A model generated the notes under the pieces. It did no database searches. It saw only the letters and a program-made list of their open reading frames with translations, and was not told the origin of the DNA. This document shows, in pieces, positions 10,435 through 22,143 of a stretch of 64,000 bases of DNA; within the stretch, counting starts at the first letter, position 1, and each line of letters opens with the position of its first letter. The DNA is from Asterella californica (lineage: Eukaryota > Streptophyta > Marchantiopsida > Marchantiales > Aytoniaceae), in NCBI GenBank assembly GCA_036924285.1, contig JAYKYS010000002.1, positions 8,928,001 to 8,992,000 of the forward strand. The letters run 5' to 3'. A program made the translations under genes and the position numbers.

Positions 10435-12299
10435 TATCGTGTCGGAACAGCACAAAACTGAGGAAAAGACCAGAGCAGTCTGTAACCTACTTCAGAAGCC
10501 CTAAAACAAACCCCTGAAACGTAACCCTAGTCTGAAATCGCCAAAACGTAGCTCAAAGCAAGAGGAACTTCTCTTTGCTAACAACCAGAGCCACAACAGT
10601 ATCATGCGATCCAAACCCAAGTCCAAACCACATCCACACACTAGCTCTTGGCTAAAGCTAGCTACCACAAGCCATACACAACCAACTAAGTCCTTAACGA
10701 ACTCAAAAGGACGAAACCTGTAGCGAAGGAACCGAAAAAGACCTATCTGGGAACTTTCTCCTTTCGCCAAACGATCTTCAAATGTTGATAGGGTCTCCTT
10801 CCCTGACTCCGTTGGCCCAAGAAACCTTCAGATCCGGCTCCTGATAGTTGAGATATCGCTAATTTTCGATCGCAGGTGATCGAACCTTCAAAAACTCCTC
10901 CCTGCGGCTTAAAACCGCTCACATCGCACAAACGGATCGTCTAAACTGATATCCGTCTTCGCTGGTAGGTAGATCTGGCTACCCTGAACCCAACAAGACT
11001 CCAAACAAGCCGTTTGGAGTTCCCCTTGCAAAACTACTCGAGAAATTTGATCGCAGACTACAAAAAACTGACGTAAATCGGCTCCCTACGGCTCAAATTT
11101 GCTCACCACACCCAAACCAACAATCCAATTCACTTACAGTCTTCTCCTATGCGTACATGAGGACTCCCTGATCGCGTAGGCACCAAGAACGAAGAGCTTG
11201 GCTCACCGATCGTGAAGAACAATCCAATCTCAAGTCGCAGGCGATGAAAACCTGACGCAAGCGCTTCTCTGCGAGCCAATTTCTCTCACAACTCTCAAAC
11301 CGCCCGATAAAACTTTGTATCGTCTTCAATTTCTTGAAGAACTCGTTGTTCTGATCCCGATGGATCCAAGGACAGCAAGTTTGGACTCCGGAACGGCCCG
11401 AACGGTCCAACTCTCCTTCACAGGTAACTGAAAACTTCAATTCTGCTCCCTGCGTCTCAATTTCTCCCAGAACACAACCCCCGATCCGTCTCTTCAAGAA
11501 CCGTCTTAACTTGTGCGTAGCTTGCACAGATCTGAACCCGATGACACCTTGCGCGCGTGTATTGGACTTCCCAATTCTCCAAAACATCCACCGACAGGTC
11601 GCAGGAACAAGCAAGTCCTCTAAGCAGCCCCCTTGCAACAGTCTGTACGTACGAAGTTCAACCCTCAATTATAAGAAGCAGGCCCCTTGCGTCTTTAATA
11701 TAACGCCTGAAGCCCTAAATACCCAATCAGCAAGTAACTAGGGGCCTAGCTTGATTTTACCTTTTTCTGAATCGCATAACTTCTTCTCTGGATGTCCAAA
11801 CGAAATAAACAAGATGCCCATGGAAAGCTGACAACGAGCTCTATCCATCTATGCGATAAAAGTAAAGATCCGAAGTTGCACCAAAAGCTCGTAAGCTGGG
11901 GCCTAGCTTGTTTTCTCCATCTTTCGAGTCCTGTAACTTCTTCACTATGCGTCCAAACGAAGTAGACAAAGTGCCTATGGAATGCTCACAAGGAGCTCTA
12001 TCCACTGGTGCGATAAAAACGAAGATCTGAAGTGGTGCTAAAAACCCGTAAGCTGGGGCCTAGCTTATTTTCTCCATCTTTCGAGTCTTGTAACTTCTCC
12101 ACTAGGCGTCCAAACGAAGTAGACAAAGTGCCTTTGGAAAGCTGACAAGGAGCTCTACCCATCTATGTGATGAAAATGGAGATCTGAGATTGCGCCAAAA
12201 GCCCGTAAGCTGGGGCCTAGCTTGTCTTCTCATGAGTGTCTTTGGAGCGACAAGCATCGAAGTTTGAATTTCAAGTAGGAGCCGGTCCACGACACGACA
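10435..12299 (-). repeat. Element D 3' LTR
   Basis: Nearly identical to the 5' LTR at 29442-31463 but lacks about 165 bases close to its 3' end. A 173-codon ORF (11147-11668) is open in both LTR copies but has no recognisable domain and unusual composition; I do not call it a gene. Several tandem-like blocks containing GCTGGGGCCTAGCTT occur at the U3 side. Confidence 0.85.
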
Positions 12300-12318
12300 T
12301 CCACCCCCTCTGAACCTG
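12300..12318 (-). other. Element D polypurine tract
   Basis: On the minus strand CAGGTTCAGAGGGGGTGGA runs straight into the TGTCGTGTCG start of the 3' LTR. It matches the polypurine tracts of B, C and F. Confidence 0.8.
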
Positions 12319-12374
12319 TGCATCCTCCGGTATGCACCAGAGATACCAACCAAGGAGTGGACCGGCTTATCGTC

Positions 12375-14130
12375 CTACTTCCCATCGTAACCAACCTCAC
12401 CTTCAAGATCTTCTGCATAATCCTCATCCTCAAACTGAAACTCCGTCAAGATATCTGCTAGATCGACCTCCTCATCTCTCTTTTTGAAAATCTTGACGCG
12501 TTTACCTGCCACTGGTACCTTCAAGCTTATTCCATCCAACTCTTGCAGGGCGTAAGTTGCGTTGTCATGAACCTTCTCCACCACATACGGACCAAACCAT
12601 CTTCTGGAAAACTTCCGGAGTGCACTATGCTGGTTGTCTAGACTGTTGTCATAGACTAACACCCAATCACCTTCCTTGATTTCCCTAGGTCTCAAACGAT
12701 GTCGCTCATCAAATCTGACCTTGTTCTTCAACCGTGCTTCTCGCAGCCTACCCAAAGCAGTTTGGATATCCTCTGGTCTTTTCTCTAACTGCCTAATTCG
12801 AATAGCAATAAGCTCTTCTCTAGTCAAATTGTCCTCCCAAGGTAACACACTCCATGTCAGAACATGTTCTTCAATCGGCATGATAGGCTTTTGACCTGTG
12901 ATGAGTTCCACCGGCATGTAACCTGTCACCGAGCTGTGCGTCGTTCTATCTGCCCATAACGCAAATGGTAAGAGTCGAGGTCACTCGCGCACCCTTCCGT
13001 TGCAAGCCTTCACCAAAGCCTTCACAATGGGTGGATGACCACGTTCACTCTTGGCATTCCCTTCGGGGTTGTAAGCAGTTGTCAGTGACAACCTCACCCC
13101 ACACCTTGCAAAGAATTCACGAGCCTCATGTGCATCTAGCTCTCCCCGATCTGCAGTGATCTTTCCCACACATCCATACCGACAAACAACCTCTTCCAAG
13201 AGAAATCTACATACCCCTTCAGTTGTCTTCGTCCGAAGCGCCCTACCCTCGACTTGATTTGAAAGATCCTCTCTAGCAAGTACCAAGTATCTCATCTGCC
13301 ATAATCCAACCGGCATAATCACCAAGTCTACCACCCACTTGAAGTGGATCGCCAATGGATAAGTCGGATGTAATCCGTCACGATGTCGGATATTCGAATA
13401 CATCTGACATGTCAAACAAGACTCCACAAAAGATACAACATCCCTGTACATGTTTTTCCACCAATACCGCTCTTTCATCTTTGTAAAAGTGGTCCAAATC
13501 CCTCGATGTCCAGCCCAAAGACTCTCATGGAACGCCTTGAGCAACTTCTGCTGATCTTCCTTGTTGCAAATCACCCGTAGCGATACTCCACCTTTTTGCT
13601 TCGATCGCTTCCAAAGAAACCCATCCTGCAACATGAAGTTGTAGGCCTTCCTTCTAACTCTCCGAAACCTCTCATCTCTGTCCAACCTGTCTGCTTAACC
13701 ATCGTACTAAGGTACCTCCCGATATCAAGCAAATCACCATCATACAACCCTTCAACAAACAACTCATCTTCTCTTCCTGTCTGTGCAATCGAATAGAACT
13801 CTGTACCCACGTCATCAATGTCTTTTACCATCTCATCTTCCCCATCATATCGAGCCCGAGATAACATATCCGCCATCAGATTATCCTTCCTTGCGATATG
13901 TCTAAACTCCGGGTTCAACGACTTGATATATGCGATCCATCGTAACATCGCAATATCAGGAGTTGAACAATTCATGATCATCCCTAACAACGGCAAGCAA
14001 TCAGTTTCAACCACCACTACTGCTCCAATCAAATACTCTTTCTCAGTTTTCATAGCTGCAACAATACCCCACAATTCTCTCTTCACTTGCGGATAAGCAC
14101 GTTGTCGAGCACTTAACACCTTCGCTCCTA
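12375..14130 (-). pseudogene. pol: Element D pol, C-terminal part: RNase H end and integrase
   Basis: It resumes after element E with AKVLSARQRAYPQVKREL and the RNase H block ETDCLPLLGMI. Integrase follows: zinc finger (H...H near FHESLWAGHRG, CLTC), first catalytic Asp in VVDLVIMP, second in TADRGEL, and Glu in KSERGHP. There is a frameshift near 13685 and a TGA at 12981-12983 in the conserved Trp codon (see finding). The end has RRWFGPYVV, then an acidic tail (EDEDYAEDLEGE). No chromodomain is visible. Confidence 0.88.
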
Positions 14131-14417
14131 TCACGTCAGTTTGGGCACCTCGGCTAGGTTGATCGAGTGCGAAGTGGCGCATCCCGATAAGGCCGTTAGT
14201 GCCGTTAGGGCGAGTTGGAGAGAGAGCCCACTAGGGGTAAAATTCGCAGGTAGGGCTTGGAGGCCTTAGTTCTTTGAGTTGAGCCTTCAAGCTCCAGGCT
14301 ATGGTGGATAGTCTAGTTGAGTGTAACCCGGATTCTCTTCGCGTTTAGAGTGGGTTTGGCTTGACCGTTTGTGAGTAATCCTTGTTGTGGTGTTGGAGAT
14401 GGTAATTTCTCTATACA
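14131..14417 (+). repeat. Element E 5' LTR, truncated
   Basis: From CACGTCAGTTTGGGC to CTATACA. It matches, in reverse complement, 22360-22698 and 22200-22353. The TGTGGTACAC start of the LTR is missing here; the full LTR would be roughly 0.35-0.4 kb. Confidence 0.75.
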
Positions 14418-15053
14418 GATTACTCAAAGAACTGAGTGCAGGTCAAGGCGGAGTTCAGTAAGAGCTCGCAGATCTGAAATCGGAAATCGTCCGCTGGTAT
14501 CTTCGGGCGTTGTTGTTCGTGGTTGATTGTTTGGAGCTGTGATCAAGGTGTGTGGGCGCCGTGCTACATTGCTGGTCGCAGATCGATTTGCTGTTGATTG
14601 GGGTCGAGTGGAGATTTCTGTCATGCGGAAGCGCTGCAGAAATTTTGCGGAATGTTCTTGAAGTGTGTTGTTGGAGCCGGATTGTGCGTTTGGGCGTAGC
14701 AGCTGAAATACTTGTCAATGTCGGGCCGGAGTGGACTCTTTGGAAGCGCATTGGAAAGACGATTCTAGCGCACTAAGTTTCGTGGAGTTTGGCCAAGGAT
14801 TGAAGAAGTTATGGCATGTCGAAGTTCGCTGCCGTGAAACCCGCAAGCAATCGGTGCAATCTTCTGCAATTCGAGCCTCTTCTGGTGTGTGTGTACCTGT
14901 TCTACTCTACTTCAAGCGGAGCGGAGTGGAGAGTGAGCGGGAGTGTCGAGGTGTGGAGTGCGTGTTAGGAGGCGTTTCGAGGCTTCGAGGAGCAGAGGTG
15001 CGTGAGTGCGGAGGAGTGAGAGCGGAGTGCGAGAGTGCGGAGGCGGAGCGGAG

Positions 15054-15088
<35 letters not shown>

Positions 15089-16047
15089 CCCGAGCCCGCC
15101 GCAAGCCAGCTTGCTGGCGTGCGTGAGAGAGGTATCCAAGCTTCAGGTGTGTGGGAAGGGTAAAACCAGCTGGTCACCCATCCCAACACTATTCTTGGAC
15201 CTGGACTCTTGACTCTGTAGTCTTAGCTTTGGCTTTACCACTAGACCAATAGCTCTTGGTGTCCTATAGGGATGCGTGCAAGTACTTATGGACTTGTATA
15301 AGGTAGTAGGAGACCTTCTCGCACGTCCCTAGAGGAGTGGTAGGACGACCCCACAGTATTAGGGGGAAGCTATAGTTGTGGTAGTGTTTGCCTACACCGT
15401 AGAGGCGTGTATGGAGGCAATTGGTGGCAGTTGTCTTGGGTGAGCTAGTAGAGCTACCACGTGGATGTTTTTGGAGCTACTAGAGGTGTGGACATCTAGT
15501 TAGTGACCTCCAGTGTCAGTTACGACTGTTGGTGACCATATATTGTGCATGTGGTCACCGACAAGGAGTCGTCAGTCCGGGTGGGACTGGGTTTCTCTTT
15601 ATGTGAATGTTTGAGTGTGGAGGGTTATCGTTTGGACTTCTTGTGGTTGGAACCCCTCCATACTCTGCTTCCTGTTTGTGCGCCGCGTTTGCTTGTGTTG
15701 GTGCTTGATTTCCGGAGTGAGTTCACTCCAGTGTGCTGTCGATAGTGAGGCTGGAGTTGCGGACCAGTCAGACTATCTTTGTCTCTCTCACGGTGCGGTT
15801 GGAGTGACGACCAACAGACCGTGAGAGGCTGCCTGTGGTGATGGCAGGTACAAGTTGCCCTTACCTTGACCGTCCTAGTAGGGGATAGGTGAGCTCAGTA
15901 GGAGCGGGGTTAGGCAAGTGGTGGTTACGGTGGTGACGGAGATTGCGACATTCCGGTTGGGGAGTGTGTTAGCGGGATTCTCTCATCACGGAGTTCTCGG
16001 GAGGTTCTGGTGGGGACTTCTCGGACAGTGGGTATACACGGAGTGGG
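14418..16047 (+). other. Element E leader without a recognisable gene
   Basis: About 1.6 kb between LTR and gag. No primer-binding site starting with TGG is visible close to the LTR. Short ORFs occur in several frames but none resembles a known protein. It contains a short hexanucleotide repeat at about 15051-15100. Confidence 0.6.
15051..15100 (+). repeat. GAGCCT/GAGCCC hexanucleotide microsatellite
   Basis: Seven or so head-to-tail hexamers, GAGCCT then GAGCCC. It gives artificial Leu/Ser/Pro or Gly/Ser peptides in the overlapping ORFs. Confidence 0.9.
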
Positions 16048-19000
16048 GTGAGGTACCGACTACCTACACCATTGCCGTCGGTTGTTCCAGAGGACGAGTC
16101 AGACGCAGACATCGCGTTTTCTGATGGTGAGTCTAGTGTCGCAACACCGTTGTTGTGGGACATGGACGAGATCTATGGTGCCACGAAGGGGCCTCGACGT
16201 TACTCGGGTACAGTTGGTACCATTGAGCTGGATGACTTCATACAGGAGTTCGACAGTTGGTGCGATCTACAGCAGATGCGGAACCCACAGCTGTTTACAC
16301 CCTTCATGGCGTGGAAAGGTTTGTTCCAGCACTTGGAGGGACCGCCGATGGACGATTATCATGAGTTCAGGCGAGATTAGAGTGTTGAGATCGAGTTGTG
16401 GAGACAACATTGGTCTCCCAACTACGTTTCTATCACTACTGGCGCAGTTTCGGGAGGCGTAGCACCTGCGAGTTCGGGTGCCATTAGCAGTGGTACAGCC
16501 GCAGGTGGCGGAGTACCTACTACCAGCGGTGCGTCCTCAGGTAGTGGAGCAGGTGGTAGTGTGAGCGGGATACCACCAGGGTTTAACCCTGTGGTTCAGT
16601 TCTTCCAATGTTTGAGGAAGAACTATCAGGGTGTGCGGACCGACAAGTTGAGGAGTCTGCAGGAGTTCCAGCGGAAGACTGGAGAGAGCCTACGCGAGGC
16701 GTTTACTCGCATGAGGCGGTTGATCAGCGTTACCCAAGGGGTGACGGAAGCACAGGCAGTCCAGTTCTGGTATGGGATACTAGACCGGGAGCTGCGTAGG
16801 AGAGTTAGAGATGCTACTCTTCTTAGAGATACCGCTCCGACGTTGGCGGTTGTCTTTAGTCTGGCTGAGCGGATTGAGCTCAACATGGTGGAGGAGAGGG
16901 TGGTGGTTGCTGGGTTCAGCAAGGAGACACCACATGGAGCGACCACCTCTTCTCGAGGATCACAGGCTACGCAACAGCGTGGTGGTGGTGGTGGTGGTAA
17001 GGATCGTGCAGAGCAGTCACGATCGCAGGGAGGTGTAGGAGGATCTGGTGGGCAGAAGCCCCTGCCGTCCTTCTCTAGTCAGCAACAAGCGGGTCCTTGC
17101 TGGACGTGTGATGGTCCTCATCAGCAGAGGGACTGTCCACAGAGGAGAGGTTATGAGACGTCAGGGACATCAGGGACGTCTCAAGCAGTACCTAGGCAAT
17201 GTGAGCATTGCGGACGACCTGGTCACAGTAGTGATCGTTGTTTTGATCTCCATCCTGAGTTGCGGCAAGGGAAGGCTGATCGTGGACGAGGCGGAGGAGC
17301 TCAGGGAGGCCGTGGTGGTCGAGCTGGAGGTAGAGGTCTAGCACCTGGGAGAGGACCGGTCGGTCCACCGCCTGCTACGACGTCAGAAGCAGGTATGGCT
17401 GCTCGGATTGAGCAGTTGGAGCAGAGGATAGCTAGTATGGCTATGGCTCAGCGGAGATCAGGTGGAACAGAGGCTTCCACGTCTTATGGAGGAGAAGGAG
17501 GTGACTTCGACTTCATGGCTGGTGTGGCGCAGATTGAGGCATCTGCGGCAGTGACTAGAGGTGCAGTACGTGCCTCTGAGCCACGAGGTACGTCAGTGGA
17601 GTTGGATCCACAACGCGGGGAGGCTGGTAGACAAGCCAGGCTTCCCCAGTCGTTCACGTTATCGGAGGCGTTGAGGACCACATCTATGGTTCCTAAACGA
17701 CCTACCGATGGTGCAGTAGAGTTGGAGGCATCGACATCCAGGAGGGGGTGTGATGTGAGTCCACCTTCGACGTCTGTGGATGCGACGTCGAACCCGATGT
17801 TGGGGGCGGCTACAGCAGTTTTGCGAGCCCCACTATTCTCAGCCACGGATATGAGGACATTGGGAGTCAACTTGGCTCCAGTGTTCCAGTTGGCGGCCAC
17901 GCTCAGTGAGAGCGAAGATGTAGTTACCTCTAGTGCTGAAGTAGTTCAGCGAGAGGCGGTAGACGTGTCCATGGAGTCGAGGATCAGGACAGCTACCAGT
18001 GGTACTTGGCAAGCGGCGGCTGCTAGGTTAGATGAGTTACCAGCTAGGCCGGCGATTGACCGTGCTAGTTTGGCACCAGGTGTGGTGTTGTTGGACAACA
18101 GAAGTGGTATCTTCTGTTTGGTGGCACCTTCAGGGAAAGTGTATCGACCCCAGAAGGTCTTGTTAGACTCTGGAGCCCAACCGTTGATGTTGGGAAAGGT
18201 GGCGTGTATTGGTTTGGGTCTGAAGAAGTCCGAGATAGAGAGATGTCCATTCCAGTTGCAGACATCTCTAGGGGGATCAGGAGGTACGGCTCTACACATG
18301 ACACGTGAGATGTTGACGGTGAGAGTTCGGTCAGATCATCCCACGGATGGCTCTATGGTGAAGGCCAAGGCCATTGTTACAGCCGCAGAGTCTTATGATG
18401 TATTGGTGGGAGGTGCTGTGTTGTACCCTATGGGGTTCGTGATTGACTATTGGGCAGAGACAGCATCTTACAGACCAGGTTGGCAGTCCGGTGAGGGACG
18501 AGTGAGCCGCTTACCAGTGCGGTTCAGTGCTAGAGTTGGGACGACGGAGCCTACACCAGGAACGATGGCATCCGTTGCAAGGTTCAGTTCGATCATCACT
18601 TGGCCGGACGAGTTGTTGGAGGGTAATGCCCATGCGGAGGACACTCCGATCTATGAGGAGGTGGAGGACATGCCTAGCATGTCTACGTTAGTACCATCTG
18701 CCTTGGATGTGCCACTCTGGAGTTCAAGTGGAGAGTTGCAGCAGTATGCTGATCAGTTGGTGCAGCAGGCTTGGAGTGAAGCTTTTGTACCACCAGTAAA
18801 GGAACAAAGGGTTGTTCCTGCTACTGACCCTGTGACCTTATCACCGTTGGATACGACTCCCATTGTGTGGCAGTATCCAGAGGAAGGTGTATGTGTGCTG
18901 GAGCTGTTTGGAGGGATCAGCACAGGTTTGGCTGCGGTATTGCAGGCAGGTATACAAGTACAGCGATACTTGTATGTGGAGAGAGATGAGATTACGAGAC

Positions 19001-20088
19001 GCATCTCATTGCGACATGTGGCACGTTTGGTGCAGAGATATCCTGAGTTGTTGCCCATATCAGCTGTTAGAGGATACCAGCAAGCATTACTGTCGGATAT
19101 TTCGCTGCTGGGGGCGCAGGATCTTATGTTTGTGGGCACCATTCACTTGGTGATAGCCGGATGGCCATGTCAAGGTCACACGCGTGCAGGGAGAGGTCAG
19201 GGTTTACATGACCCGCGATCTAGGATGTTCTGGGAGATGTTACGGATCCTACGACATCTCCAGATGCATCAGGTGGATTCTCCAGCGTACATCTTGGAGA
19301 ACGTTCCTTTGTTGGGTGATGCTCGTACACAGATGATGGCGAGTGTGCACCAAGTGCGGTCTTGGGTTGGACCAGCAGTGTTGTTGGATGCAGCGAGAGT
19401 GGGATCTCGTGCACATCGTCCACGGTTGTGGTGGACGAACTTGTTACCGAGAGAGGTGCTTAAGCGCGCACACGATGGAGTGAGACGACCAGCGCACCTC
19501 ACGGTTGATAGCATCTTGGATGCAGGACGACGATCTCAAGTAGTGAGAGTCGTCGATAGGTCACCCATGGCAGTGGTGAACCTAGTGGGACGGCCCATGG
19601 TAGCATTACCCACATTGGTAAGCTTTCCAGCGTCACATGCTTACAGAGATGGAGGACCTGGGCTTGTGTGGGATGCTCAATTACGGCAGTTGGTGGAGCC
19701 CAATGCCGATGAGAGAGAGCGAGCGATGGGTTTCACTACAGGTACGACGGCAGTAGCTTCGGTGTCGGAGGCTTCACGTCGTCAAGTATTGGATCAAGCA
19801 ATGGACTTGAATTCCTTGACATGGATTGTTAGCCTTGGATTGGCTGAGCAGCGTCGGATGCGATCGACGGGTGTTACTGCTCGAGCACTCTTGAGCTCTT
19901 TGCCTATCGGGTCGGTGGAGGCAAAGGCTGGGGGCGAGGCAAGTGGAGTTCGTCATCCTTGGACATCATGGGATGTCATAGGAGAGAGTGTGGAGCTTGC
20001 AGCTAGAACTGCAGAAGTTTTACGCACAGTAGCGGTGGAGGTTGTTGGTGGTGAGCAGAAGGAAACTGCTCCAGAGGCTGCAAGATAG
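16048..20088 (+). CDS. Element E Gag-protease-cytosine methyltransferase polyprotein
   Basis: A single frame of about 1346 codons interrupted only by TAG at 16378-16380, probably a point mutation because Gag-like sequence continues in frame. The first ATG in frame is near 16160. In order: a Gag capsid-like region (FIQEFDSW, then LRSLQEFQRKTGESLREAF and RRRVRDATLL); two CCHC zinc knuckles with first Cys at 17098 and 17200 separated by a Gly/Arg-rich stretch; an aspartic protease with D-S-G at 18166-18174; and a C5-cytosine methyltransferase domain at about 18870-19860. The frame ends at UAG 20086, followed in frame by RT. Known for the family: Gag packages RNA and protease matures the particle. 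Inferred: the methyltransferase marks element or host DNA. Position of the domain between protease and RT suggests release by proteolysis. Confidence 0.85.
18870..19860 (+). other. C5-cytosine DNA methyltransferase domain (DNMT3/DRM-like)
   Basis: Motif I is VLELFGGISTGLAAV (about 18892-18936). The following RYLYVERDE has the acidic residue expected to bind the cofactor ribose. Motif IV is GWPCQGHT with the catalytic Cys codon at 19168-19170. Motif VI is ILENVP with Glu at 19297. Motif VIII is R-x-R within AHRPRLWWTN (19411-19440). A late motif is ERERAMGF (19711-19734). The stretch DAARVGSRAHRPRLWWTNLLP closely resembles the DNMT3/DRM pattern in which this Arg pair precedes WGNLP. All catalytic residues I looked for are present, so the domain could be active. 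The reaction would be transfer of methyl from S-adenosylmethionine to cytosine C5. Confidence 0.88.
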
Positions 20089-20094
20089 CAGTCA
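20086..20094 (+). promoter_or_regulatory. Candidate UAG readthrough site UAG-CAG-UCA (element E)
   Basis: The stop of the Gag-protease-methyltransferase frame is followed by CAG TCA, fitting the UAG-CAR-YYA leaky-stop consensus known from tobacco mosaic virus. RT continues in the same frame with no further stop. Element G has the same arrangement at 54339-54347. Confidence 0.75.
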
Positions 20095-22143
20095 ACGACT
20101 TCGTCTTCTACCTCTAGCATGATGACAGAGGATACTTGGGAGCCGGAGATCGGACCCAAGCTTATAGGAGAGGAGAGACGAAGAGTCCAAAGATTCCTGA
20201 AGAGCTACAGGAATTGTTTTGCCTTCAGTATGAAGGATTTGGGTACCTTGAAGGGACCTGGTATACGGATCGACTTGGCTAATGACACGCCAATCTTTCG
20301 ACGTCCTTACAGGTACAGTGACATGGAGAGAGCCTTGATCCAGAGTCGGACTCAAGACTTATTGGAGGTTGGGTTGGTGAAGATGTCGCATGGAGAGTAT
20401 GCATCTGCCACAGTTATGCCAGCCAAGAAGGATATGTATGGCAACTACACGGATAGGCGGATGTGTGGAGACTACCGTCCTATCAATCGGCAGACAAAGT
20501 CCGATCAGTATGCCATGCCGACACCTGAGGAGATCTTTGATGCAGTGGGGCATGTGAAGGTCTTCAGTACTTTGGATCTTCGAGCAGGGTATCATCAGTT
20601 GCCAGTGAGAGAAGAAGATAAGTCCAAGACAGCATTCTGGGGAATTGACTCTCACGGCAAGGATTGTTTATATCAGTGGCGGTTCTTACCATTTGGGTTG
20701 AAGAACGCCCCTGCTGAGTTCCAAAGGGTGATGGACAGAATCCTAGCAGGATTGGATTTTGTCAGATGTTATATCGACGACATCTTAGTCTATAGTGCTA
20801 CAGTGGAGGAGCACGAGAGACACTTACGGGATGTGTTTGAGCGGTTGAGAGCTCATGGGTTGAAGTTACACCCCGGGAAGTGTAAGTTCTTCCAGGAGTT
20901 GGTAGAGTATCTGGGCCACACCATCTATCCAGGTGGATTGGGTGTTCAACAGACGAAGGTTGAGGCTATTGCACGTATCCCGCGCCCCACAGATGTGAGT
21001 CGAGTTCGGGCATTTGTTGGTTTGGCGAACTTTTATCGTCGGTACGTGAAGGGATTTAGTGCAATTGCGAAGCCGTTGACCAAGCTGATGAAGGTGGACC
21101 AGGAGTGGCAGTGGGGAGATGAGCAGGAGCGAGCTTTTGTAGAGCTCAAGGATAGGTTGACATCTGCTCTCATCTTGAGGAGACCCGTTAGGGGGCGTCC
21201 TTTCCAACTGCACACCGATTGGAGTATGTTGGGACTTGGAGTAGTGCTGACTCAGCATGATGATGAGAAAAAGGAGTTCGTGGTGGCGTATGCCAGTCGC
21301 TCCAATAATTCAGCGAAGGCGAGGTATAGTTCGTATGAGGGAGAGTGTTTGGCGGCAGTGTGGGCTGTTGCACACTTTCGATGTTATCTGTTTGGGAACC
21401 CCTTTACTCTCATCACTGATCACCAGCCGCTCAAGTGGTTGATGGAGTCCGACAAGCTTACAGGGAAGCTTGCACGATGGGCTCTGATCTTACAGGAGTA
21501 TGACTTCCAAGTAGTACATAGACCTGGAGTTGCAAACCTAGATGCCGACGGGTTGAGTCGCAACCCGTGCACGAGTCAGCAGGATCAGACTGGGGCTCGC
21601 TGGCAGGACGAGGTTGATGAGGAGATAGTGCCAGGGTGGCATGCATCTGCCTTTCTTTGTGTGTTGGCCATGAACTTTAGTATGGAGGGCCAAGTCGTAT
21701 CTTTCTCTGGTCAGAGGGTAGATGATGAGTCTCCAGATCCTGAGGGTGGAGATGGTGTTCCAGACCAGCGAGATATCCATGATGATGTGACCGTGTTGGA
21801 GTATCTACGTACTGGTGTGGTAGTAGGCACAGTAAGTGCCAAGGAGCGAGATCGTGTCTTTCATAGGCGCACTATTTTACGAGTGCGTGAGGTGTTACCT
21901 TCTGGAGTACTCATGTTAGAGGGCCGTGATGGTGTTGTGTGGAAGGACCATGTGCGTAATTGCGCGCCATGTCATCTTCCCAACATTGATGGTACCGTTG
22001 ACCCAAGCTTAGCAGTTGTACGCGCGGGCTTGAGGTGTATGTTGTGTGGGTCTGCTAGCGGAGCAGCCCGTATGTTGGTGTGTGATGGTTGTTCGAGAGG
22101 TTGGCACATGTCATGTTTGACTCCACCTCTCAGTAGTGTTTGA
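20089..22143 (+). pseudogene. pol: Element E pol: RT and RNase H with integrase deleted, truncated PHD
   Basis: Begins right after the leaky UAG; first ATG at about 20119. RT is complete: LDLRAGYHQ, FGLKNAP and canonical Y-I-D-D near 20769. RNase H follows (HTDWSMLGLG, ITDHQPLKWL, LDADGLSR). At about 21857 the frame jumps from RDRVF straight to RTILRVREV: nearly all of integrase, present in the inverted copy, is missing. The tail keeps the GPY/F-like segment and the first part of a PHD finger, then stops at TPPLSSV before the last two Cys ligands. Such a copy could not integrate by itself. Confidence 0.88.

Noticed and set aside
11147..11668. 173-codon minus-strand ORF, also open at 30311-30832
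   Set aside because: Open in both LTRs of element D only because the LTRs are near-identical; no domain, odd Arg/Cys-rich composition and no homologue in related LTRs.
14907..15212. Overlapping ORFs with Gly/Ser or Pro/Ser runs
   Set aside because: Produced by the GAGCCT hexanucleotide repeat in several frames.
17484..17900. Minus-strand ORFs opposite gag and the methyltransferase of E
   Set aside because: No motifs; the plus strand explains the region fully.
18870..19860. Possibility that the methyltransferase is a host gene split by the element
   Set aside because: It is in frame with the element protease upstream and RT downstream with no introns or stops, so it belongs to the element polyprotein.
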